Source: Bacteroidota bacterium (GTDB lineage: Bacteria > Bacteroidota > Bacteroidia > Chitinophagales > Saprospiraceae). From it: DNA of 55,962 nucleotides. The notes under the pieces are model-generated. The model saw only the letters and a list, made by a program, of their open reading frames with translations. It was not told where the DNA came from and made no database searches. The stretch is taken from contig JANSWP010000047.1 in the NCBI GenBank assembly GCA_024743405.1, positions 1 through 55,962 on the forward strand, written 5' to 3'. Below are positions 17,619 to 26,800 of this stretch, piece after piece; the first letter of the stretch is position 1, and every line of letters begins with the position of its first letter. The position numbers were made by a program, and so were the translations under genes.

Positions 17619-19100
17619 TTATATCCGTTCAATCCACAATCTCAAATCCAAATAATTAAATACTCGTTTTTCTTTTGGAGACTCAAAAAGGACATAAATT
17701 TCTTTTTTAAATTTATCAACTACTTGTTGCTTTTCAGTTTTGTTCACGCATTTTAATGATTTGCCTAGAAATCGAAATAAGATTTTTTCGGTTGCATAGA
17801 TAGTTCTTCTAGATTTTAAATATTTTGGAGTTGACTGTAATAAAGATTCTAACAATGGATAGTTTCCAAGTTCATAATGAATCAATAAATTAAGCACTCT
17901 TGCAAAGTAGAATATTTCTTTTACAACATCTTCGCTATAGGTATTTAGGATTAAGTTATTCCATTGAAGTGCTTGATCGTATGATTGATTCTGGAAAAGT
18001 AAATATGCATTCAAGTAATAAAAGGTAATCCTGTGGTGTTTTTCGATCTTTGTTCCGAATACTTTAAGACCAGCTTCAATTTCTGGAATCCACTCTATTG
18101 CTTTATCAAATTCCTTTTGACTTAAACTCCAGTTGAGTAACAAGAGATATCGTTGCCTAAAAACTCGTGATTCGATATTCTTAATTGATTTAAATTCCTG
18201 GCGCTTTGGAATCATAATAAGGCGAGTTATTCCTTGTTCTAGGATGTCATATTTTCCAATGATAAGGCTATCAATCAACATATTGTTCAGAGTACCCAGA
18301 TAACGTTCTGCATACAGCTTCAGAAAATTAGGGTTGCTCTCTAACAAGTCTAAAAACTGTTTGTTGAAATCATAAGCCTTTTCTACATTACCCAGCATGA
18401 ATTGGTATGTGGCATTTGCCTGAAAAAAATATATTTTGCTTTTGAAATTTGTAGTTAAAGAGATAGATTTTAAACTTGGAGACTGAATAATACCTTCAAT
18501 ATAATGCTTTTGCTCTTCGGTTTGAATTTTTTGATACTTCAATTGGAACTGAGCAATTTGTTGGGCTAAATACCAGTATTCATTAGTGTTTTTTAACTGG
18601 TCCAGTATCTTCGATTCTGCTTCAAATATTTGCATAATAGAAAGCTCAGCCTTCTTTTTAAATTGTCGATTAGAGAGCAATCTTTTTTCGACACTATAAA
18701 TTAAGAGTTGCATTTCGAACAATTCATATTTTTCAGCTAATCTCTGACCTTTTTTTAGTTCCTTAATTGCTGCTTGGAACATACCTTTTTCAATTAAAAT
18801 ATTGGTAGCAGTAATTTTTTGAAAAATTTTATATTCAAACCTTTTCTGACCAAAATGAGCTAGAGATTTGAGTAGTAATTCATACAAATACTGCTTATTA
18901 ACAGCAAGATTCTTTAAAAAATTTGCTCCTTGATAGTCCCGGATCAAATTTTCTTCATTGTATGATTCTAGATTCAGTAGGGCATCCATCAGTTCGATAT
19001 AGTCTTTTCCTTTGGATCCAGCTTGTACTTTTATGTACCGTTTTTGAGATTTTGTAAGACTGCTTACTAAATCGAATAAAAATGTGGAAGGTGTTTTCAT
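17619..19100 (-). CDS. Hypothetical TPR-like helical repeat protein
   Basis: This 493-residue protein is almost entirely alpha-helical and lacks a signal peptide or membrane segments, so it is probably cytoplasmic. Segments such as FQAAIKELKKGQRLAEKYELFEM and YDQALQWNNLILNTYSEDVV have the paired-helix spacing of tetratricopeptide repeats, though the TPR consensus is weak. The N-terminus (STFLFDLVSSLTKSQKRYIKVQAG) looks like a conserved motif of a family I have seen as hypothetical in Saprospiria. Function is unknown; a scaffold or regulator is the usual guess. It is transcribed divergently from a T9SS beta-propeller gene across a 196-bp AT-rich promoter region. Confidence 0.6.
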   Translation of the reverse strand: MKTPSTFLFDLVSSLTKSQKRYIKVQAGSKGKDYIELMDALLNLESYNEENLIRDYQGANFLKNLAVNKQYLYELLLKSLAHFGQKRFEYKIFQKITATNILIEKGMFQAAIKELKKGQRLAEKYELFEMQLLIYSVEKRLLSNRQFKKKAELSIMQIFEAESKILDQLKNTNEYWYLAQQIAQFQLKYQKIQTEEQKHYIEGIIQSPSLKSISLTTNFKSKIYFFQANATYQFMLGNVEKAYDFNKQFLDLLESNPNFLKLYAERYLGTLNNMLIDSLIIGKYDILEQGITRLIMIPKRQEFKSIKNIESRVFRQRYLLLLNWSLSQKEFDKAIEWIPEIEAGLKVFGTKIEKHHRITFYYLNAYLLFQNQSYDQALQWNNLILNTYSEDVVKEIFYFARVLNLLIHYELGNYPLLESLLQSTPKYLKSRRTIYATEKILFRFLGKSLKCVNKTEKQQVVDKFKKEIYVLFESPKEKRVFNYLDLRLWIERI

Positions 19101-19296
19101 TTAAACATATTGAATCCTTATCAAAAAGAAAATAAATCTAATCTTTATAGGAGTCTAAGATATAAATGTTAATTTTAGAAACCTTATTTAAATAATAAAT
19201 ACTATTTGTAACACTAAAATTATAGAGATAGTTTTGGGTATGATTAAGGATTAACCTTAATATTTATTAGAAAAATTTAATGAAATTAAAATCAGT

Positions 19297-21453
19297 ATGA
19301 ATCTTTTCAAATCTTTATTTTTTCTGACGTTAATATTTTCATTGTTGGGGGCGACAAACGCTCAAGAATGGGTTTCCTACCAAAGTCAGCAACAGGTTAA
19401 TGATCTGGTAGACAATGGCGATGAATTAATTATGGCTACAGATGCTGGTCTTGTGGTCATGAATAAGACTACTCTTGAAAAAACAATATTTAATACATCT
19501 AACTCAAACCTTAGTAATAATCATATCCAATCAATTACTCAGGCTCCAAATGGAGATACTTTTATTGGCACCTATGATGTAGTAATGGGGCTGTTTGACG
19601 GTTCCGACATCCAAAATGTTATAATTCCTGAAGGTATCGATAACCCAAACACGATAGAACTCTATGATATAGAAATTACTCCGAATGGTGACCTATGGGT
19701 TGGTACTTCAGAAGGTGTCTTTCGCAAACAAGGGCAGGATTGGACGAAGTATGATGAAACAGATTTAGGAGAATTCTTTTTTAAAGTATGGGATATTGAA
19801 TTTGATAGTGCAGGAGATGTCTATATCGGCGCACAGAATGGTGTACATAAATTCGAAGACGGTTTATGGTCTAATATTTCGAGTGAAACATCACTTTTAG
19901 GTTACCTTGATGCAGAGCTATTCTTTAGTGAGTCAGGGGATTTATACTTTGCAGGCGACCTCGATAGTATTGGACGCTATGATGGCGAGAACTGGGAACT
20001 ATATTCTAATGGAGGATTAAATGGCTCTCAAATAACAGGGTTTACGGAAGATGTGGAGGATAATGTATATTTCAATTTTCAAGATTTACATTCTCAAGGA
20101 TATAATAGCATCTTCAAACTTGAAAATAATGCATGGATGCCATATACAGATATCCAGATAGAAACCTACGGTTTTAACAGTTCTTACTACCATATTGATG
20201 ATCAAAACATTCGTTGGCTCAATAACAATATCTACTTATCAGCAAATGACAACGGAAGTATTTCTTCAACCAGTATTTCTTCAACCACTATAGAATACAA
20301 CAACGTATATCGAATTCATAAAGGCTTGAATGGAGACATGTTTTTTATTTCTTTTACTTCTACTAATCGCATTGCGGTGGTTGATCCTGATGGTAACTGG
20401 TCTTCTTTTGAATTACCATCTTCCAATAATCTTCTTGCCTGGCCAATAGCAGGAGATATCCTTTTTATAGCGGAGGATGATATTTGGTTAACATCATATG
20501 AGGGCCTTTATCATTACGATGGTAATGAGTGGTCATTGAATGAATTCGAGGGGTGTAATCGCCTTGCTCTCGATTCACAAGGAAAAATTTATGTGGCAGC
20601 AACGGATAGAATTTATATCATTGAAAACGGAATTATTTCAGAGTATAATACAAGTAATTCAGTAATAGCTGTTTTAGAAGTAATCTCTGGTCTTGGTGTG
20701 GATGCTGATGATAACTTGTGGATTGCATCTTTTTCATGGGATGGAGATAATGTAATTCAAAAAGTAGCGCCCAATGGTAGCTGGACTACTTACGATGGTG
20801 AGGATCATCCAGTAATTATACGGCCGGAAGGAGATTTTCATTTTGATATTAATGGAAATGTTTGGATATCTGCTCAGCCGGGCGTGATTAAATTTGATGG
20901 TCAAAATTTTACTAATCCGATTATGGATAACATCAGCAATTTAGAAAGTTATAAAGCATTTTCAATTGAAAGTGACTCAGAAGGAAGAATGTATTTTGCG
21001 CATCAGTATGGTGTCACTACGTTGCTTGATGGCGTATGGGAAGAATTGCTCATTGATGATGTCCCACATGTTAATTCCTCTACTCGCTCAAATATCAAAT
21101 TTGACGATGCAGGTACATTATGGTGGGCAAGTAAAGGCTATGGGGTATTTTCTTATACACCGGAAAATACGACTTCCGTTTTTCCAGAGGTAACTAAAAC
21201 TTCAAACTTCTCGGTTTATCCTAATCCTACTAATAATTTTACTAATCTTCAATTTACAGCAAATGAAAAAACAAAGGTGAAAGTTTATGTTTACAACAAT
21301 CTTGGTCAAGTTGTTTCAAGTTTTGACTTTGGTATTTTTAATCAAGGCGATTTTCAACAAGTTATTGACCTCGGCAATATACCGAATGGCGTTTATTCTA
21401 TTCAACTCTTTCTAAATAGCTTTTCTTCGACAAAAACAGTAATAAAGTATTAA
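19297..21453 (+). CDS. T9SS-secreted two-component-regulator-type beta-propeller protein
   Basis: This 718-residue protein starts with a signal peptide (FLTLIFSLLGATNAQ). Two seven-bladed propellers follow, built from Reg_prop-like repeats with patterns such as PNGDLWVGTSEGVF, SAGDVYIGAQNGVHKF, DDNLWIASFSWDG and INGNVWISAQPGVIKFDG. The C-terminal ~80 residues form a type A sorting domain (FSVYPNPTNNFTNLQFT, VYNNLGQVV, IPNGVYSIQLF, tail TKTVIKY). It is therefore exported by the type IX system and attached to, or released from, the cell surface. Unlike hybrid two-component sensors with this propeller, it has no membrane segment or kinase domain. Its ligand or substrate is unknown. Confidence 0.88.
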   Translation: MNLFKSLFFLTLIFSLLGATNAQEWVSYQSQQQVNDLVDNGDELIMATDAGLVVMNKTTLEKTIFNTSNSNLSNNHIQSITQAPNGDTFIGTYDVVMGLFDGSDIQNVIIPEGIDNPNTIELYDIEITPNGDLWVGTSEGVFRKQGQDWTKYDETDLGEFFFKVWDIEFDSAGDVYIGAQNGVHKFEDGLWSNISSETSLLGYLDAELFFSESGDLYFAGDLDSIGRYDGENWELYSNGGLNGSQITGFTEDVEDNVYFNFQDLHSQGYNSIFKLENNAWMPYTDIQIETYGFNSSYYHIDDQNIRWLNNNIYLSANDNGSISSTSISSTTIEYNNVYRIHKGLNGDMFFISFTSTNRIAVVDPDGNWSSFELPSSNNLLAWPIAGDILFIAEDDIWLTSYEGLYHYDGNEWSLNEFEGCNRLALDSQGKIYVAATDRIYIIENGIISEYNTSNSVIAVLEVISGLGVDADDNLWIASFSWDGDNVIQKVAPNGSWTTYDGEDHPVIIRPEGDFHFDINGNVWISAQPGVIKFDGQNFTNPIMDNISNLESYKAFSIESDSEGRMYFAHQYGVTTLLDGVWEELLIDDVPHVNSSTRSNIKFDDAGTLWWASKGYGVFSYTPENTTSVFPEVTKTSNFSVYPNPTNNFTNLQFTANEKTKVKVYVYNNLGQVVSSFDFGIFNQGDFQQVIDLGNIPNGVYSIQLFLNSFSSTKTVIKY

Positions 21454-21991
21454 GAATACGTCGGGTAGAATTATAAGACTTAACTCTTACAATTTTCATT
21501 TTTAGAACTGAACCGGTATTAAATTTAATGAGGTTGATCATTTTTTTTATAATATCTATAGGCAGGATAGGATGCATTGATTATCGAAGAAAATATATTT
21601 TGCTAGACGATCTTAATTGTGGGTAGTTTGATTACTTAAAAAAATTCTTTGAATTTCTATCCTAGTTTTTTTTGGAGCTAAGTGATTTTATTGATTAGGA
21701 TAAAATTCCTAGTCGAATAGAAAATTTTATTTGAAGATGATATTATCTTAATGCATTGATGTCAGAATAGTGATATAATCATTCCTCCGAAATTATTAGT
21801 TTTATAATCAGTTATTCTAACTTTGAATTTTATGAAAATGATTTTAAGATACAATGGAAGTTTTTCGAAATTTCCGTGCTGAATTAGCTTTCAAGAAATC
21901 AATTTCTAACCTACATCATCTGTTAAGTTTAAAGCCCTACAAAACTAAAAAACCAAAAGTTGATTGAAAATTGGAAAGAAGATTTAATACT
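21454..21991. other. Intergenic region without a recognised gene
   Basis: AT-rich; no supported ORF, no clear terminator after the propeller gene and no long palindrome that I can see. It leads into the tandem repeat cluster. Confidence 0.5.
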
Positions 21992-22160
21992 AAGTAAGTG
22001 CTTGGACAGAAATAAGTTCCATATTTGACGAAAACTATTTTTTTGCCAGACGAGGCAAAAAGCACAGGCATATCCCTAAATATGGCGAGCATTTTTAACC
22101 AAATATGGTATAAAAATAGGCCGTCATAATATGTGTAAGTTATTTCTCTCTAAGCACTTA
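21992..22160. repeat. GAGGCAAAAA-core structured palindromic repeat, copy C1
   Basis: Outer arms AAGTAAGTGCTTGGACAGAA... (21992-22025) and the matching inverted arm ending TAAGCACTTA (22160) pair over about 34 bp with mismatches. Inner arms CTATTTTTTTGCCA and TGGTATAAAAATAG pair. The core at 22052-22100 has the fixed GAGGCAAAAA and TTTTTAAC ends and an apical ATAT/ATAT hairpin. The outer arm is the same as the end of the cloverleaf element at 43055. Confidence 0.82.
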
Positions 22161-22314
22161 ATGGTGAAATAATAAGTTCCCGTTTTTGAATAAGATATTT
22201 TGGTGATAGACGAGGCAAAAAACGCAGATGAAGCAGCGCTTCAGCGAGGCTTTTTAACGAAGTATACCACCAAAAGAGCCATTTACAAAACGAGGAAGTT
22301 ATTGATTTACCATT
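22160..22314. repeat. GAGGCAAAAA-core structured palindromic repeat, copy C2
   Basis: It abuts C1. Outer arms AATGGTGAAATAATAAGTTC... (from 22160) and the inverse ending TTTACCATT (22314). Inner arms ATTTTGGTGATA and TATACCACCAAAAG. The core at 22212-22259 carries an apical hairpin TGAAGC/GCTTCA quite unlike the other copies but fully paired. The outer arm sequence differs from C1. Confidence 0.82.
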
Positions 22315-22317
22315 ACT

Positions 22318-22480
22318 AAGCAAGTAATCAAATTTGGCTTAAAGATAAATTGAAAGGAGATTTTGATTTTATTGAGGCAAAAAAAGTAGGCGATCTCTTT
22401 GGTTCAGCAAGGCTTTTTAACGAAAAAAAAATTAAAATGTAGTTCAAGTTATCAGCTAATTTAAATTGATCACTTGTTTA
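22318..22480. repeat. GAGGCAAAAA-core structured palindromic repeat, copy C3
   Basis: Third tandem copy. Outer arms AAGCAAGTAATCAAATTT (22318-22335) and the inverse ending GATCACTTGTTT (22479). The core at 22374-22422 keeps GAGGCAAAAA, GCAAGG and TTTTTAACG, but the apical hairpin is degenerate. It overlaps the 3' end of the decayed transposase. Confidence 0.75.
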
Positions 22481-23690
22481 AGCTCATTGCATAAAAAACA
22501 GTCAATGAGTTTATAAACAAAATAGAAGAAAGGTAGGACTTTCCGGACTCTTTGGAGTGTTTTGCACCATTCAGGTTGGTCATATTGGATGGCTAAAACC
22601 GTTAGCAAAATAAAAGCTAACGAAACTATGATCATCAAATTAAATACTTATTCATGGTTTTTGAGCCGTGTTTTATGTAAATTGAAATTCGCTGACTTTA
22701 AATCCTTGAATAAGGATAAAATAGAATTTTGTTGGTCGTACAATTCAATGATAATAACTAAACAAAGTAGACTTCTGACTAAGGGAATTGGTTCTTCATA
22801 GCGTTTTTCATCATGCCAGCAAACGAAATCTACATACTTGAACCCAAGGTGGGCAAATTCAACCGTGGGAACAAAAGCACAATTTCCAACTTCCTGTGGA
22901 GTTATGTGCTTAGCCTGAAAACGTTCTCCATTTTCGAAAAGCACGGTGTTACATCCTGTAAGTAGTATATAATTTAAACCTTTGAATAAAAATAACTATT
23001 GTAATCCTATTCCGTCAAATTCTCCGTCTCCTAAGAGTATGTTTGGAATTTGTATTTGAGTGATTTTTTGAGGAAATATTATTTTGAAAGAGGCATTTTT
23101 CGCAGTCAAATGCGGGCAATTTGAGGAGCAAAATAACGCTGTTCAAAATGATATTTGACGAAAAATCGCCAAAATCAAAATTCAAACATACTCTAAAAGG
23201 TTAACTGGAATTATATCGGTCAATAAAGGGGTTAATACTTGTACGACATATTTCAAAACGACTTCCTGATCTTCTGATTTTAAATGTCCTTTGCCGCCTG
23301 ATTTGACGAACCAACAAATTGCCCCCCTCGGTTTTACCATACTAGACTAATCATTAAGGTAGAGTTGTATTTGCTTGTTTGACTTCCGTCAATCACTAAA
23401 ACAATGCCTTATTGTGACAATGTAAAAGCTAAGATACCTTTGATGAAGGCAGTTAGAAGTGGAAGAAAGTAGATCTCAAAACCTATCCATTCACTTACTA
23501 CAAAGCGTTTGGCAGCAGTCATCTTGCTATTCGCATCAATATCTTTGAATAGTCTACTAATTATATCTGGTAAATGACTACCATCTTTGACTATCATTCC
23601 GCTAATAAAACCACTTAAATTGTTCATGCGCTTTATAGTATCACCTTTGGGTCGTTTTCTGGACTTAGACTTATCAAAAGCTCGTGTATC
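22456..23690 (-). pseudogene. Decayed IS4-like DDE transposase split by a palindromic element
   Basis: Reading the minus strand from about 23690: KRPKGDTIKRMNNLSGFISG and DGSHLPDIISRLF, then a stop at 23409, then in frame VLVIDGSQTSKYNST (first catalytic D). After a frameshift, AICWFVKSGGKGHL leads to IIPVNLL, where the palindromic element 23035-23193 interrupts it. Beyond it the frame resumes as LGDGEFDGIG (second D) and, after another stop, TGCNTVLFENGERF, then CWHDEKRYEEPIPLV (probable E), FNLHKTRLKN and a C-terminal FNLMIIVSLAFILLTVLAIQ. This is the order of an IS4-superfamily transposase. At least three nonsense or frameshift changes plus the insertion make it dead. I could not find its terminal inverted repeats. 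Confidence 0.75.
23035..23193. repeat. Palindromic MITE with TAA target duplication, inside the transposase pseudogene
   Basis: The ends GAGTATGTTTGGAATTTG and the inverse AATTCAAACATACTC pair over about 36 bp. A nested pair AAATATTATTTTGAA/TTCAAAATGATATTT continues the stem. The element is flanked by TAA on both sides (23032-23034, 23194-23196). Removing it with one TAA restores the transposase frame as VNLLGDGEFDG. The ends and the 3-bp TNA duplication are reminiscent of IS5-group (IS1031-like) elements, an inference. A solo end AATTCAAACATACTC sits at 28645-28659. Confidence 0.8.
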
Positions 23691-23840
23691 TCATAAAAAA
23701 GCTTTTTCATTTTTGCAGGTATTCTTGATATTTGTGTTTGACATTACAAATGTCACCAACTTTTGCACGTTTCTTTCCAAATTTTCAATCAACTTTTGGT
23801 TTTTTAGTTTTGTATGGTTTTAAATAAACCATTTACGAAT

Positions 23841-26800
23841 ATGAGACAAAACAAACTCAAGTCTATTTTTAGCCTAACTAGTATTCTTTTTTTTGGATAT
23901 TTATTTCTTTCCTTTTCAGGAAATCCGCCCAATGGATTAACTGGCGCTCCTCCAACAAACAATACTTGCGCCAATAATGCAGGAGGCTGCCATGCTACTG
24001 GGAATTATTCAGGCATACTAAGTATTACTGGTTTGCCGGCGACGATTATGACCAATACGACCTATTCTATAACAGTATCTGTTTCGGCTACGAGCGGAAA
24101 TCCAGTAAGAGGAGGATTCCAAATCACCCCTTTAAATGCTTCTAATTCACCTATAGGATCATGGACGAATCCAGGAGCAGGAGTAAGTATCTCTGGGCAG
24201 TTTGCGGAGCATTCAGGTGCAAAAAGTTATTCAGGAGGAATGGTCTCTTGGACGGTAGATTGGACTTCTCCATCTTCTGGATCCGGGGCAGTAACGCTTT
24301 ATGCATCAAGTCTTATGGGGAATGGTTCGGGTACAGGAGGAGATCATGTAGTAACGGGAACGGCTACCGGAACCTTAATGGGTGCCCCCGCAGTAATGGT
24401 TTCGATAACAAATTCAAATAATGTAACCTGTTTTGGAGCTTGTGATGGAAGTGCTACGGCGATGGCAACAGGTGGAGTAGGAGCACCCTACACCTATAGT
24501 TGGTCAAATGGACAAAGCGGTGCGACTACATCTAATCTTTGTGTGGGTAGTTATACGGTGACCGCAACTGATGGAGCAGGGGCTTCAGCTACTGCCCAAG
24601 TTTCGATAACACAACCAACAGAACTAGATGTGATAATCACAAACTCTTCCAATATCACGTGTACAAATCTTTTAGGTAGTGCAATGGCAATGGCATCGGG
24701 AGGTACTCCTGGTTATACTTATAATTGGTCAAATGGACAAAATGGTTCTTCCGCAACGTTTCCAAACCCTGGAACTTATACTGTTACAGTTACAGATGTG
24801 AATCAATGTACAGATGTGACTCAAGTGACTATTATCGCGGATACCCAAGAACCAATTGCAAATGCTGGGTCGCCAGCAGTGATCGATTGTAATAATGCAA
24901 CAATAACTTTAAACGGGGCGGGATCATCTACTGGTCCTAATATTCAATATTTATGGACAGGACCCGGAATTGTGTCTGGTGCTAATACTTTAACACCAAC
25001 AGTTAACACCGAAGGAAATTATACTTTGACAGTAACAGATACGGCTAATGGATGTACATCATCAGATCAGACAACTGTTACCGAAGACTTGGATGTTCCT
25101 GTTGCTTCCGCAGGTAGTGACATGAGTTTGGATTGTAACAATGCTCAAGTTACTTTAGATGGAAGTTCCTCCTCTCAAGGCGCAAATTATGCCTACTTGT
25201 GGAGTACTACTAATGGAAATATTGTAAGTGGGGCAACAACTTTGACACCTATTGTAGACGCAGCAGGTATCTATACTATTGTAGTTACGGACGCTAATAA
25301 TGGATGTTTTTCAGAAGACTTTGTGACAGTAACAGAGGATGTCAACCTTCCAATCTCGACAGCATCTACTTCTGGTTTATTGGATTGTTTTAATGTATCT
25401 GTCACTGTAGATGGTACTGGATCTTCGACAGGTGCAAACATCTCTTATCAATGGACTGGACCATGTATTATTTCAGGTGCGAATAGCCTTCTTGCGGAAG
25501 TGGCTTGTGCTGGAACATATGTCCTATTAGTTACAGATGATAATAATGGTTGTACAGCAGAATCTTCTGTGACTGTATCTGAAACAATTCCTCCCTCGTC
25601 TACTGTAAATGTCAACAATGAGGTAGATTGTAATGGTAATAATACAGGTTCTGCAACCATTACTGCCTCAAATGGTAATCCACCTTATTCTTATGAATGG
25701 AGTACAGGGACAACAACGGCTACCGATAATATGCTGCCTGCTGGAATGCATTCCTTTACAGTTACAGATCAAGATGGTTGCACTTCTTTTGGCATGGTGA
25801 CAATAGCTGAACCTGCAATATTAGTGGCAAACAGCTCAGCAACAGGCGAAACGGGTGCAGGTGCCAATGATGGTACTGCCACTGCGTCTCCAACAGGAGG
25901 GACTTCTAGTTATTCCTTTAATTGGAGCAATGGGGAGACAACGTCTTCTATCAGCGGATTAATGCCTGATGATTATACAGTGACCGTGACTGATATGAAT
26001 GGCTGTTCCGCTATAGAAACTATTACTGTGAGTAGTTTTGATTGTACAAATGTGACCGTTTCGATTGATGGAGACGATGTTTCCTGTAATGGAGGTTCAG
26101 ATGGTAGCGCAACTGCCAACCTTACAAATGGCATAACTCCAATCGTTTATGCTTGGTCAAATGGAGAGGATACTCAAACTATTTCAAATTTGGAGGCTGG
26201 TACATATACTGTAACAGTATTGGAGGGCAATAATTGCGAAGTAGTAGCAAATGTGACCATTGAAGAACCACCTGTTTTAAGTTTAAATACTTCTTCCACT
26301 AATGAGTCTTTTGTTGGGGCTAATGATGGGGCCGCAATAGCAAACGCTATGGGAGGAGCCCCTGGATATACATATTTATGGAGTAATGGAGCGACGACAG
26401 ATAAGATTGAAAATTTAGCTCCCGGAGATTATTGCGTTACAATTACTGATCAAAATGGCTGCACTAAAGAAGCATGTGAGGCGATTCTTCCTTTCGATTG
26501 TAGTGGTATTATATCTACGTTTTCTTCTACTAATGTAAGTTGTAATGGTGCGGCGGACGGAATGGCTTCCATTCAAACCAATGGGGGAAGCGAGCCTTAT
26601 TCCTATATTTGGTCAGATGGGGGTACGACTCAAAATAGAGTTGACTTGGAGGCTGCAAATTATGAGGTGACCTGTGAAGATGCGAATGGTTGTAACACTA
26701 TTATTGCCATCCAAATTGATGAACCTGCTGCTATTGTAATCCCAATGTCTTCTACTATGGAATCAATTCTTGGGGCTGGAGATGGTACAGCGACTGTTTC

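Noticed and set aside
21992-22480. CRISPR array
   Set aside because: The three units are ~160 bp each, palindromic and not separated by unique spacers; no cas genes are present.
22562-22801. + strand frame over the transposase remnant
   Set aside because: The minus strand carries recognisable transposase motifs; this frame is its shadow.
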